Position numbers and translations under genes: made by a program. Below, piece by piece: positions 1-12,047 of a stretch of 64,000 bases of DNA. How positions within the stretch are numbered: the first letter of the stretch is position 1; each line of letters opens with the position of its first letter. Source of the DNA: Brachionus manjavacas (Eukaryota; Rotifera; Eurotatoria; Ploima; Brachionidae); assembly GCA_019054805.1 (NCBI GenBank), contig JAHQIY010000004.1, positions 1,240,001 through 1,304,000 of the forward strand, given 5' to 3'. Under the pieces are notes generated by a model, which searched no databases, was not told the DNA's origin, and saw only the letters and a list, made by a program, of their open reading frames with translations.

Positions 1-655
1 ACGAAATAAGAAAAGATTAATGAATGAACTTCACTTTTTCTTTCAAAACCTTTTCAAATTTAAATACATTTATTAATATGGTTGAAAGACTTGGTTTGAA
101 GTGTTTTGTGAGTAAGTCTAGGTCAGAAGAAAAGGAGTCTTTTGATGGTAGTTTTTGAGACATAATATTTAAAATTTGAAATGAGAGTTAAATTTTAGAG
201 AGCTGATAAAAGATAGTTTTGAAAATACATAAAGTTCATCAAAGTTAAAACTTTTTTAAATCCTGAGGATTCCAGAGATGTGGCAAGTTGGTCTTAGCTT
301 AAACATTTGTCTAATTAGGATATTTTGGAGGGTATTAAGGTACTTTTTAGTTTCAGTGTTTAAGTGTTTCAGGACCAAATGAAAATTGAGATAGACAGTA
401 CGTTTTGTATAGTAATGATTTAAATTAGGGGAAGAAACTGCTTATATTATGCATTTAAAACATGAAAGTCCAAAAAAGCTTTTTTGTACTTTTTTGAATT
501 TCTCAGTTGAACAGGATGATTAATTATGATTGAATTATTTTGATTAAAGCCAAGAAAACGTTCATGAGCTAATTAATTTAATTTTGAAGTGTTATTGGTT
601 TACTAAGCGCTCCAATCCCAAGTAATTCAACCCAAAAATCAAGGTGCTAACCAGG
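1..655. other. AT-rich DNA, no gene recognised
   Basis: All frames are broken by frequent stops. Nothing resembling a conserved protein, RNA gene or repeat end is visible. Confidence 0.5.
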
Positions 656-823
656 ATGAAGCATAAAATCTACTGTCGGATTCGATCAGCTTCTTGCTGC
701 CGCGAGTTGAGGACCGCTTACTCTTCAATCTGTAAGCAGGTCAAACTAGCTGTAAGAAATGTCATCTCTAAGTTCGAAGCATCTATTGTCAAGGCCTGTA
801 AGCTTCAGCCAAAGCTTCTTTAG
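656..823 (+). CDS. Small unrecognised ORF (55 aa) in a GC-richer island
   Basis: An ATG-to-TAG frame encodes a basic, Cys-containing peptide beginning MKHKIYCRIRSASCCRELR and ending KACKLQPKLL. The frame is open back to a stop at about 623, so the start could lie upstream or in an earlier exon. Base composition here is clearly less AT-rich than the flanks, and no frame on the opposite strand stays open, which is why I list it. I recognise no family. It could be the last exon of a gene entering from the left, a decayed gene, or chance. No 3' acceptor or poly(A) signal decides between these. Confidence 0.3.
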   Translation: MKHKIYCRIRSASCCRELRTAYSSICKQVKLAVRNVISKFEASIVKACKLQPKLL

Positions 824-2448
824 AATTAAATCAATAGCCAGAAGAAATGGAGAGACTCAATTAAGATGTTTCGATTTTGACTTTCCCTTTCAATAGAGCT
901 GATCTTAAGAAAATTCAGTTTTCAAACATAAATCATACGAAACAAACTTAGTTAGTTAAACTGAAAAATTATTTGTAAACAATTTCAGAACTTTTGAAAA
1001 GATTCGAAAAAAAATTGCTTATTAATTTTATTTTTAAAAAGCCATTAATATAATTTGAATTTTATTTATTTAGATATTGTCTAAAAATTTGTAAATTACC
1101 GAAATAATGAGAAAAAAAATAACGAAAATTATAAAATCAGCCAGATAAGAAGAATTGTTTACTCAAATAGCCGATATAGACGAAGCTGGTCTATCAAATA
1201 ATTTATATTATTTGTTAATTCAAATTCATCCCAAGTAACGTTTTTTGCATGAATTTTTCAATAAGTTACCGATTTTGGCTTATTGATAGGGTCACGTGAA
1301 TTAAGAATATTTTGACATACTATATATGTGCCAAAGTCGCGTTCTTATTTATGAGGCTGCAAAGTTGAACACGGGAATTCGAGGACAGTTAAGAGTATAA
1401 ATAAGTATATTTAAAATAAACCTTTAAAATATATTTTGCAATTTATATATAAATGCCCTTTAGATTTTAGACTGACTCTGTTGAATTTGATAACCAATTA
1501 GTGAGTCAAGTATAAAAGTAACAGTTTGAGACTTTTTTTGTTGAGTTTACCTAAATTTATTTGAATCTTTTTACTAAAAGAAAATTAGAATCCCAAGTAA
1601 AAAAGATCCAGAGCCACAAATCCTTCAAAAAAATGAATCAAAAATTAAAATTTGAAAGTTTTAGACTCAATGATAAATTTCAGTTACGCTAAAAATTGAC
1701 TTTTTTTTAATATTCTCATTTTTTAAATTTAAATTAAAATTTTTTTTTACTGTTTTCTTTTAATAACTAATTTTTTTAATCATTTGTATACAAATTAATT
1801 ATGTTGAAATATTTTTTGTATTATTTTTCATTTATAATAATTATCGTTTTCAATTATATGCATTTATTTAATTATTTTTTATTTAGTGCATAAAAATATT
1901 AACTATTTATGGGCTATATTAAAAAGCACGCTGATCGATTCATTTTTTAATAGATTATTAGATAATGAATATTGCGAAGGAATGTGTTCATGACGATTAA
2001 AATAAATGTTCTAAAGCTTTTTAATGAATAAATAAAATTAGTTGATTAACATTTTAATTTCCAAATTTATAATCAATTAAATAATGCCGACTGGTGTGTT
2101 TGAGGTCGAAAACAGATCAAAAAGTTAGATTATACTTTGTCTTGTACTATTGTGTTTGATTATACTATTTCTCCAAAAAATATATTTTGATACATTTTGA
2201 AAATAATAAAATGACTCAATACTAATTTAACACTAATTACTCTAACCAAAAGAATTTTTGAAATAGTGAATAATAGCTTATTAATAAACTGTAATAAAAA
2301 AAAAAAAACATTTTAATCCTAGCAATAATGATTTATAAAAAATCAACGATATAGTATCGATAAGAAAGGATATAAAGCTTATTGCAATAAAAATAATTAA
2401 CGATACCTAGCGAAAAATTTTCGAGAATTAAGGATCTTATAGATAATT
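824..2448. other. AT-rich intergenic DNA
   Basis: Homopolymer-rich sequence with no open frame of note and no inverted ends that I can pair. I see nothing to annotate. Confidence 0.5.
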
Positions 2449-2823
2449 CCAGAGTTGTTTAAAAGTCCCAAAAAAAAGTCTAAGTCGTCAAAAAAAAAGT
2501 CCAAGTCAGGACTTTTAAATTTTTTTTTATCAAAAAGAAAGTCTCACCAAAGAGTTTTTTTTTTCTAAAATAAACGAGCTGCCAAAAAATAAATTAAAGA
2601 AAATAAAATTTATGATTTTTTATTTCAATTTTAAAATTGGATCAACAGAGATGTTCCGCTTTTTTTTGACTTGGACTTTTTTTTTGAAAAAAAAAAAAAA
2701 AAAAGTCTTGACTTGGACTTTTTTTTGAAAAAAAAATTTAAAGTTTTTGGTGGGACTTTTGAAAAAAAAAAAAAAAAAAGTCTTGACTTTGACTTGAGAC
2801 TTGTGACTTTTAAACAACTCTGG
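2449..2823. mobile_element. GACTT-family MITE, copy 1 (375 bp)
   Basis: The ends are a perfect 19-bp inverted repeat, CCAGAGTTGTTTAAAAGTC at 2449–2467 and its complement at 2805–2823. The interior alternates poly(A)/poly(T) with runs of AAGTC/GACTT, so the whole unit can fold back on itself. Flanking 6-mers ATAATT and ATGATT look like a target duplication with one mismatch. Long frames within it only read the poly(A) and GACTT repeats as Lys/Phe and are not genes. Other copies lie near 13.6, 53.3, 55.0 and 62.9 kb. Confidence 0.75.
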
Positions 2824-3454
2824 ATGATTCTCGTTATTGTATCGTTAAAAGGATTACTTGGAATGCTTAATAGTTTATTCAGTGTATCAGCTCTTAACAA
2901 AAGACAATATTCATTTAATTGAATTGCTTACTATGTTCTTTGATTTCAAATATACTCAAGCTACTTTTGTCTAGTCATAGGACTATTAAGTAATTTTTAA
3001 ATTAATAAGCAACTTATTGAATCAGATATTAAAGTCTTTCTATTGAGAAAAATGTGAGTTAATTTTCGCCTTAATCAAGCGTCTAAATTAATTGTGAATT
3101 GTGATTTTGATTATTAAAATCAGTCGAAAAAAACACTTATTAATTTTTTGCTTATTATTATCTTAAAAATTATTTGGAAAATTATAAAAATATCACTTCA
3201 TAATTAAATAAATTATGATGCATAAAAAAAATACTCATCGATTATTTTCGATGAAATATAGATTCATAGGTGAATCTAGATGAAATGGTTTCTAACTCAT
3301 TAATGATTCATCTATCAATTTTCATCGATTAATCATCGTTTTCTTTGTGACCGGGATCTTTTTATTTACAAAAAGCTCATGATTTAGTATACATTTTTAA
3401 TTATTACTATATAAATTCTTAAAACTCGTTTTTGATGTTGTTTAACATTCTAAT
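2824..3454. other. AT-rich DNA with small palindromes
   Basis: Around 3,220–3,350 there are repeated ATCGAT and GATTCAT words that form short fold-backs, possibly a decayed MITE. No coding sequence is visible. Confidence 0.4.
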
Positions 3455-4155
3455 TAATTTTAGTGACTTTGACTTTAACTAGGCTGCCACAATAACTACC
3501 TGGAACGGCAAAAAATTCATGTTTTTCGGACTTTTTTTTAAATTTGAGCCATTGACTTGACTTGACTTAAGACTGGTGGCTCAAAAAAAAATTCTGATTA
3601 CACTTGATTTTTCAGGCACCAACTACATTTAGTGTAGTCTTTTAAATCAATTTTCAACCAACAAATTTTTATTTTGCCTATGAGGCTTAAATCAATAAAT
3701 ATTATTATTACTATTATAGTTAATAAATGATCTTAAGGAACATAATTACGATTAATCAATTTTTTACATAATTTAGTTTAATTTTCTAAAAATCTAATCA
3801 ATTTTACTCGAATTTTTTTTGGAATAAATTTTTATTTTTATCTTAATTATTGATTATTTTTAGAACTGAAATTTTTGAGCATTAGAATTTAGAAATCATA
3901 TATTTTTGACTGTTTAAATCCAGGACTCAATTGTTTTACTTTCAAAATGTGGCCTTAAGATGTCTAAAATTAGGAAAAGTTTGTTTTAGGATGTTGAAAT
4001 TTCGGAGTTTTATATCAAGTGTTTCAATTTAGAATGCCACCTTCCAAGTCATTAGAAAAAATTCCGAACTTAAATTTTTTTTTTAAATATGAATTTTTTG
4101 CCTTTCCAGGTAGTCAATGTAGCGGCTTAGTTATAGCCAAAGTAACTAAAATTAA
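3455..4155. mobile_element. Fold-back element related to the GACTT repeats
   Basis: About 65 bp at 3455–3520 recurs inverted at 4089–4155 with a few mismatches; both contain the core CCTGGAACGGCAAAAAATTC or its variant. The interior holds GACTTGACTTGACTTAAGAC-type runs. A similar CCTGGAACG core reappears near 40.57 kb and 49.07 kb inside the GTPase inverted repeat. The outer ends and target duplication are unclear, so this may be two nested MITEs. Confidence 0.5.
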
Positions 4156-5410
4156 AGTCCAGACTTGGCCTTAACTTGAGGCTTGTGACTTTTGAACAAT
4201 TCTTTTCTAAACTTGCGATCAATGCAATGTTAAAAAAATTGAAAGAGCATCAGTAAATAATTAAAGATACTTCATTAATTTGAACAATTTTGGATCTTCG
4301 TTTTAAGAAAGATTTAAAAAAAAACGATAAAAAAACTGTAGTAAAGTTATTAGTTGACTCTTTATGAGACTATAAATAAAAATTTGGGGATGTTGACGAA
4401 ATAACAAAATCAAACGAGAATAGTGCTAATAAAAAAGGTAGCTATTTTTTCTATAATCCTTTAATTTTTAAAAGTTGATTTATAAAAGAAAAACAAATGA
4501 TAAAAATCGAAAGGATTTTACTAAAGTACTGATTTGTTCCAGTGGTTTTACCAAAATTTACGCGAATTTTCCAAAATAAAAGGGCCAAAAAAATCAAAAT
4601 TTTTGCAATTTTTTCACTTTTTTTAGTTTTTTTTCAAAATTAATAAAAAAATTAAATTAGATTTTAGTGTAAAATAGTAAAAAAAAGGGAAAAAAAGTTT
4701 AAAAAAAAAAAGAAAAATTTAAATTAATTTTTTTTATTATTGAAATTATTAGATACATATATTTTAGTGATTTGACCAGTCGCCATTTTTCTCAATTACA
4801 ATTTCAATTGCCTAATTTATCAAAATTAATATTTTAAAAAGCCAAAAACTTTAATTTAAATTTCAACCTTTACGGACATTAGATCATTTTCAGAGCTTGT
4901 TCAATATCTAAACGTTCCTAGAGTAGATATCTACCTTACTGTTTCTTCTTTGTTCCTGATCTATTTTATACTTATAACACCTATACAGCATTTAGACTTT
5001 GGAACATTTAGATTTGAACTTTCTTAAAATGATTTAGGATAATGATTTAGAGAAAAGTTTTTTTGAATTAATTCTTTTAGATCAAAAAAATAGAGCGAAA
5101 ACTGTCAAATCGCAGAAAAGGATCAGATTTTCTGGTAAGACGAAGATTATTAGCACTTGTTGATCTTAATTCGGCATAAAAAATTTAGACAAATTATCTT
5201 ATTCTCGACATGAAAGTTTTCGGCTATAGTCTGTTATGTGAACGTGCGATCACATATTTTTTCAAAAAATAAATGATGTGATCGCTCATAAATTGTGATC
5301 ACATAATTTTTTTGCTTAAGATATGTGTGAACATACAAACATTTAATTAAATTATGTGATCATAGCTTTCAATAGAGGTTTTTATTGCTATATGAATGAA
5401 AAATAAACAT
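4156..5410. other. AT-rich intergenic DNA
   Basis: No gene visible. A GATCACAT palindrome cluster at about 5,246–5,355 is listed separately. Confidence 0.45.
5246..5285. repeat. Palindrome GCGATCACAT…ATGTGATCGC
   Basis: A perfect 10-bp inverted repeat with a 20-bp loop, followed at about 5,297–5,365 by two more GATCACAT/ATGTGATC words. Could be the terminus of a decayed element. Confidence 0.4.
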
Positions 5411-6026
5411 GAAATTAAGTTCTTAGGAATTAAATTCGATTCTAAATTAACCTTTTCGTCAATGATAGAAGAAATTAAAGAACGTTGCAATTCAAGGCTA
5501 AATTTAATCAAAATCTTGTCAAATTAAAAATGGGGCCTAGACTTTAAAACTTTAGGAAATCTTTATAAGTCTTTGATAGGATCTATTCTAGATTATTCTT
5601 TTCCTTGTCTTAACTCTCTTTCAGAAACTAATATAAAAAGGTTAGAAGTAATACAGAATTCAGCAGTTCGTTCTATACTAAAATTAAGATATGATACTCC
5701 TTCCAACATATTACATCATGAGGCATATAATAAACTTAAACTACTGAGCCACCCAACTCCATTGTGTAATTGCTACCTTACTATTTCTTCTTTTTTTTCC
5801 TGAACCATCAAATGTTTAAAAAATGTATTCTGTAACTCTCTATCTTTATTATTTCTTAATATTTCTTTATCTATTTTTAATTTTAATATTTTCCTATTTT
5901 TTAACTTATATTATTTTTACTTTTATTCTATTCTTTTTAACTTTATTTTTATTTTTATTTTATTTTTGTTTTTTAAAATCTGAAGGAGCTTAAGCTCGAT
6001 ACAGAAATACAAATAAATAATAATAA
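5411..6026 (+). pseudogene. LINE 3' fragment: end of reverse transcriptase ORF and 3' UTR
   Basis: The frame beginning EIKFLGIKFDSKLTF and continuing through IKERCNSRLNLIKILSN, SLIGSILDYSFPCLN and IQNSAVRSILKLRYDTPS is the region downstream of the reverse transcriptase core seen in jockey/CR1-like LINEs. A stop interrupts it near 5,526 and a frameshift lies near 5,750. The 3' UTR ends with CTGAAGGAGCTTAAGCTCG, ACAGAAA and a short ATAA-type tail, a signature shared by copies at 6.2, 41.1, 42.5 and 45.75 kb. It is a 5'-truncated dead copy. Confidence 0.75.
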
Positions 6027-6029
6027 GAT

Positions 6030-6225
6030 CTATACATATAACAATCTTTTCCAATTTATGTCTTTTCAACTTTCATTTTTTTAGCTTATTTACTCTATTT
6101 TAATTCTTTTTTTTACCTAATTTTAATAACTTTAATTTTATTTTTATTTTATTTTTAACTTATTCTGAAGGAGCTTTAGCTCGGTAAGAAAACAAATAAA
6201 TAATAATAATAAATAAATAATAAAT
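6030..6225 (+). mobile_element. LINE 3' end stub
   Basis: A second LINE 3' terminus directly follows the first: GAAGGAGCTTTAGCTCGGTA and a tail of AATA/ATAA repeats. Only UTR remains, as expected of very short target-primed insertions. Confidence 0.6.
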
Positions 6226-6308
6226 GAAATCGATAAAAATGAGTTTGATCAAATTATCAATCTTCAAAAAGCCGGAATTTTAACATTGGAAGAATTATGT
6301 TATTTTTG

Positions 6309-7571
6309 TTGTAAGGTGCCCCAAGTCATAAACACTAGTTTTGGATTTTAAATTTTTAGCTTTTCCAAAAATTTGAAATCTAATGTAATTTTGTGCGTAG
6401 AACTCGAATCTGAAATCATTTTTTTCATATGTCATCTTATTTTTGCTGAATTGCATGAAATAAAAATACAAATTTAGTGCATAAGTTTGAACTGATTTTT
6501 TCGAAAAATTAAACTGACTTAGAAACTTAATTTTTTTTACTTCAAATAGTAGAGGAAATGTACTTTCTAATCTTGTGTATTTTTTTCACCCATTCAATAA
6601 AAATCCCTAACAATTTAAACGCAAAGTTTTGAAAAAATTCGATGATTTAGCATTTTTGGCGTTTTATTTCTCCCGTAAAATTATTTCAAAATAGATAATT
6701 TTTTTTTATTTAAGAGAACTAAGTCTCCTCTATAGAAATAGATGGGGTTTTGTTGATATCTTGTCTTAAAAGCATTCTATTTAGATTTAAAATCAGTAAA
6801 ATATTTAAAAAAAATGATCAAGATTTCAACAAGTTCTTAGACTTAATTTTAGAGGCCATAAATGAATATAAAAATATAGATTTGAATATTAAGCTATGGA
6901 ATAGATTCTGGAGAGCTTTGGAAATGTATCAAAGTGGTGCAAGCTATCAAAATGTCTTAGAAAAGCTATTTGGAGCAAAATCGAGTAGTAAAGTTATTTC
7001 TCATAAAAAAGCAAAGATTTTAATACATTAATATATTCAGAACAATAAATTTCCTATATGAATCTATCTAAAAACTTTATATTTATTACATAAGTATCTT
7101 TAGATGCTTGTATTTTACTAAATAGACAATATTATCCAAAAAGCCCACCTATTCCTATTTCTTAATAAATTAGCTTTAATTTAAGCCCAAAATCATACTA
7201 CTTGAAAAAAGTCTTATATACGAAATAAAATTTAAAGGCATATTTAAAAAAAAAACATTTTTTTTTAAAAATCGCCAAAAAAAAAGGAAAAATAAACTAA
7301 TGGTTGATAAAAAACGACTAATCCGAGTAAATTTAGGGTAAATTTTCATAAAAAAAAAAAAAAAAAAAAGTAGATTTCTTTATGCTTCACATTTTATGAA
7401 ACAAAACGTTTTTTTGAACCCCCCCCCTGAAACTCGGGTATAAGATAAAAGAACCCAACTTTTTCACTAATAAAATCGAATTCTGCGTCATAATTAACCT
7501 AAAAAAAGTTTTTGGGGTGAATTTTTGATAATCCTAGCTAACTAGTGTTTATGACTTGGGGCACCTTACAA
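6309..7571. mobile_element. 1.26 kb TIR DNA transposon with perfect 32-bp ends
   Basis: Bases 6309–6340 and 7540–7571 are perfect inverted repeats, outer part TTGTAAGGTGCCCCAAGTCA. The interior is AT-rich with homopolymer runs (including a C tract near 7,421) and a frame at 6,750–7,031 whose C-terminus contains GASYQNVLEKLFGAKSSSKV. I do not recognise that frame as a transposase. No convincing target duplication is seen. Probably a non-autonomous element; the superfamily is unassigned. Confidence 0.7.
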
Positions 7572-8367
7572 AATTAAATTCAGTTGGTCGTAAACGTCAA
7601 AAAACTAGTCGAGTTCAACCATCGTTTCGATGCCCTAAATGATTTCAAAATATTTACAGAAATTCATTTTTCAGTCTTTTTAAGACACCGATGTTGATAG
7701 TTTTAGACATTATAAAGTATTGGTGTGCACAAGTCACTTTAGCTAAAACATTGGATTTGTTTAAATTAAAAAATAGACTGAAAAAACTAAATACACTATT
7801 TCAAATATATGTAAAATTTTTTTCAACATAAAGTAATTCGACACAAAGAAATTATATACTCAAATCCATAAAAATAATTTCAAAAAATTAATTGATAGTC
7901 TTAAGTAAGAGCAATCATATAGAGAAAATGAACTTATAAAGTTATGTCCTAGTCGGACTAACAGACGTAAGCGTTATATTTATTTTGAAAAGCAGTTAAA
8001 TAAAGCTATTTATCTTTTCTAAAAAATTTGTCTCATTTGATAGAATTTAATTTTTCCTAATTTTTTTTGCTTAAAAAATTTTTACATTTTGTCTCTAAAT
8101 CAAGCATGTCGAAATTTAAGCTACCCGTCCAAATTATACATTTCGAGATAATTGCTGTCCAAAATTTACTTTTGAGATTTATCGAAGACAGGTTTTTTCC
8201 ATTTTCGTTATTGACAGTTCAAATAAAAGTAACTCTCAATTTTTTCATAATTTTTTATACTGAAATAGGAGGTCTGAAAATTTCTTTAGTCTTTGAGATA
8301 AAAATTAAATCATTTCAAAAATTTAAGAATAAATCAATAATATAAAATTTATGAAAATAATATTTAC
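7572..8367. other. No exon recognised downstream of the TRPC-like exons
   Basis: I looked here on the minus strand for the next TRPC exon (pre-S1 and S1 region) and found none. AT-rich, stop-dense sequence. Confidence 0.45.
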
Positions 8368-9381
8368 TGGTTTCTCTTGAAATCTGAGAGCCAAATCAAG
8401 TCGTGCCAATTGTTCGTATTTTTCCTCTTTTTCCTTGCCTGTCTTGTTCAGCACAATTTCCAATTCATCTCTTCCGCGGACATTATTCAACAATTTGACT
8501 GAATAGGTGCTCAACGAATGTCTCAATTGAAGATATTCGTGTTTGAAATACTTTTCTTTTTCGGCAAGAATGCCGAGCTCGCGTCCCAACTCAAAGGCCG
8601 TAAGTATGGGATCAATACTGGCCAGTGAAATGTATGATTCACTTGCTAGGCCTTTATAGGCATTAAGTCTCGATTGGGCATGACGCAATGAATCAAATTT
8701 AAATTTGTTCAAGCACTCGATGCATTTGCAGTTGAAGTCATGTGGCTTTGAAATTCTGTCTCCATTTAGCAGAAGCATTTGAACAATTTCGGTCCTGTTG
8801 AATTGAGAAGCAAGCATTATTGGAGTAATGTCTGGCGAGAACTGGGCATCGTCTGAACTTGGTGTTTGCCAAAATGAATCCGTGTCTCCATTGAGTATTT
8901 TCTTTTCATTTAAAATTTTGTACTTTGGATGCTTCATGATGGCTTCAGCTATGTTTGTGAAGCCCATAAAAATCGCCAGCAAAAGACCATCGCGAATTTT
9001 TTGGCTGTCTGATTTGGCAAGAAGTGCTTGCACAACCTTTTTTTAATAAATAAATTAATAAATTTTTTTTGTTGCCTATTTTTTTCTCAATCACTTCTAG
9101 ATGTTCGTTTTCGACAGCAAGTCTCAGCGCTGTCCGACCAAGGTTATCAGTGACTTCGATGTTAAAGTCCTTGATGTTTTGTATGATGAAATTAACCGTG
9201 TTTAAATCACCGCTTTCACATGCTTCGATAAATTTTTCATTTATGTCCGGCTTGAAATTAAAATATTTTAAAAGACTTAATATTGAATAAATTATCACTT
9301 GTTTACTAGAGATGACTGATTATCTCCATCTTTTAAGGATTTTCTCGAAAAGGAATTTTTTATTTGTTTTTTACTCAGCAT
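8368..9381 (-). CDS. TRPC-like channel, N-terminal ankyrin region (three 5' exons)
   Basis: Three exons join in phase 0: 9307–9381 (start MLSKKQIKNSFSRK), 9095–9250 and 8368–9036, with introns of 56 and 58 bp, giving 300 residues. The second exon opens with PDINEKFIEACESGDLNTV; the third carries the TRPC-family signatures FSPDITPIMLASQ, CKCIECLNKFKFDSLRHAQS and RLNAYKGLASESYISL. These match the ankyrin repeats and the linker before the membrane domain of canonical TRPC cation channels, which mediate Ca2+/Na+ entry at the plasma membrane. Exon 3 ends at LRFQEKP with a GTAAAT donor. The pore-forming half (roughly 500 residues) is not visible to the left, where transposons lie. The gene is therefore truncated or has an unusually long intron. 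Confidence 0.82.
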
Positions 9382-10783
9382 TTTTCTGCTTCCAACAAAA
9401 ATAAAATCACGAAATTTATTAAAATTTCTTTAATTTCATTTAATATCGATTTATATCTAATTTTTATTTTTGAAGCGCTCAAATATATTATTTTATTCAT
9501 ATCTTATTTAAATCTTCATTTTATATTATTTTAATAAAAATGATTAATTATAGAATTTAAATAGACAAGAGCTATAAATACTGAATTTAAAATTTTTATT
9601 TTATTTTTGTTGAATCTGAAAATCAATTAACGCAAGATAAACAGAATAATTTTATCTAAATTTTAAAATTTTCTTTTTTGCTTTCAATGATGTTAGAGCC
9701 TGAAATAAAACAGTCTTATTATTTTTATTATCTTGTCTTGCAGTCTTTGCAGTTATTTTGGCAAAGTAAAATTTTTGTTCAATTTTCAATTAGCTAAAAA
9801 ATTTCAAATGCGCAATTTAATTGCACTGCAGTTTTCACAATTTTTTAGCTTTGAAAACTTTCAAATTTCAATTTTGGTTTTTATTTTGACGCAGCCTCCG
9901 ACTATTTAAATAAAAATTCGAATAAACTATTTGAAATTGAATTATTTTAATTAATATTCGAATTAGAATTTGAAAAATATCAATTATCAAAACGACAATT
10001 TAAAAAAAAAATTAGATAAATTAGAATCTGAAAATTTTCAAAAAATAATTTACTAAGGTTGCTTTTTTCATTCCAATATTTATTTCAAATTTCGAACAAT
10101 CAACACAACTTTTGGATAAGACAATCAACAAGACTATGCTTGGCAGAAGTAAAAAGTTATTCTGATGGAATTTTCTTAAGAAACTTTAGTGAAAATCTGA
10201 TAAAGAATGGGATAATTTTCCTTATATAATTTCCAAAACTCTATAGGCTAAATATTTTTTTAGCAGGTTTTAAATTGAACGCATTCAACTCATTTTTCTA
10301 AATTGTTTAATTTTGCGAAAGGTTTTTTGACTTATAACCTGTCAATACTAATAATGAATAAATTGTGAATTTGTACAAAATACTAAATATAAAGACAAAT
10401 ATTCACAAACACAGAAATTCTTTGAGTTAAAATTACATATTCAAATGCTAAAATTTTACAATATTTTTTACAAATTTTTATATTTTTAATTTTTAGTTGA
10501 TTTTATTTAAATTCAAATTGATTTTCAAATATGAATTAAATTCGAATTGAGATAAATAGGTAATCTTCGAAATGCATTCAATATATTATTATTTTGAATA
10601 ATGTTTTATTAAATTAAATTTTGATTTATGATTTTTTATCTTTTATATTAAATTACCTGTTTCATTTGGCTTTTATTCCTAAGCTCAATAATATTTTTTA
10701 AAATTATTATATTAAATAAGATTATTATGAATTTAAATGCTAAAGTAAATGAATTTGATTTGATTATTTAGAAAAAGTAAATT
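9382..10783. other. AT-rich intergenic DNA upstream of the TRPC-like gene
   Basis: No ORF or repeat with recognisable ends. It contains the 5' flank of the minus-strand TRPC-like gene. Confidence 0.45.
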
Positions 10784-10895
10784 GAATTTTTAACAATTTT
10801 ATTGTCAAAAGAAAATAATTGTAAATTTCAAAATTATATGAGCTAATTTTCAATTAGCTATTAGAGATAAAAATATAAATAGATAAGAAAAAAAT

Positions 10896-11512
10896 TTAAA
10901 CCAAAGGATCTGTTAATCTCATTTCTTCCGATATTTGCAACTTGAAAATAAAAAAATGTTTAATTTTTTTGTAATTGATTAAATAGTTAAATTAAATTAC
11001 CATTGTACATGCGGGACAGCAATGTGCGACCAAAGCGTCTTCGAACAAATTACCCTTTGTTTTTAAAAATTAAATAGATAAATTGGATAATTTTTTTTAA
11101 TCTCATCATTACATCTATTGATCGTTCTACTCTAATCTTTGTACGCAAAGGAGTCAAATTTCCAAAGATTAAATTGCTGAATCTTTCATCTGCTCGATCA
11201 AAAAGATAAAACATGTAGCATGGTGCGCAGAACATTGCCAAAAGAAATTCTCTGAAATTATCAAAACAATCAAACAAACCAACTGACCAACCTCGCGTCG
11301 AATAAACATAGTTTCTTAAATTTTTGAATGAATTTAATTGTTTTGAAAAAAAATTAATTTTTTGAATACTGTTGTTCTCCCTTTATTATTGGTGCAGCCT
11401 TAACAGGTTGTCTTCAAAAATAATACTTAAAATATTAATTTTATTACATAGAAAAACTTTTTTACGTTATAGTAGTGAAAATTGGTTCTTCGTTAGTTTT
11501 ATCTGTATTCAT
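10896..11512 (-). CDS. PLAC8/cornifelin-family cysteine-rich protein, copy A
   Basis: Five exons, 11466–11512, 11370–11411, 11113–11314, 11001–11054 and 10896–10940, are joined by introns of 53–60 bp with GT–AG ends, giving 129 residues. The core GWSVGLFDCFDNFREFLLAM, then FCAPCYMF, PLRTKIRVERSID and the final HCCPACTMLQISEEM follow the two-part Cys-rich PLAC8 domain (compare family patterns CxCGTFCPxC and CCPxCTLCQIxRDI). Members are small membrane-associated or cornified-envelope proteins, with roles in cell size or metal handling in other organisms. Its function here is unknown. The gene lies in the inverted arm and is matched exon for exon by copy B at 18.1 kb. Confidence 0.85.
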
Positions 11513-12047
11513 TTTTTTCCTTGTTTAGATTGATTAAATTATTAAAATTTTATTAATTGTCAGATGGATCTCAATCAACCTTATTTATATGGACTTGTGT
11601 GTTCCGATGCATTTTAAATATTTTTATTGAAGCGATAAATTATTTACTTTCAAGTAATAAAATAAAATTTATATAAATTGAAACCAAGTCATATTTCAGA
11701 AAAAAAGATTTAAACAAAACCTTAAGTGAGAGCAAATAAAGTCATGATAGTAAATTTTTTTTATTTTGGAAGAAAATTTTTTGACAACCTAAACAATTAA
11801 ATAATTGTATGAAGCTATTAAATTGTATCGATTGTATAAAAATTGTGTCAAATTTTTTTTTTAAAAACAGACAGAAATTTTTGGTCAGAAGGAGTGGACT
11901 GAAGGCTATCATTTTGCAAAAGGCAATAAAACAGTTACCTCGAGCGTGTTTGAAACTTCAAATTAACATTACATACCAGCTGGTGGAGAATCAAAGGGTA
12001 GTGAAGAAGGAATCAAAATTTGAAAGAAATGCGTTTTTTTTGTCAAT

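Noticed and set aside
2620-2922. Overlapping ORFs of 65–89 codons on both strands
   Set aside because: They read poly(A)/(T) and GACTT repeats of a MITE as Lys/Phe/Ser runs; there is no protein-like composition.
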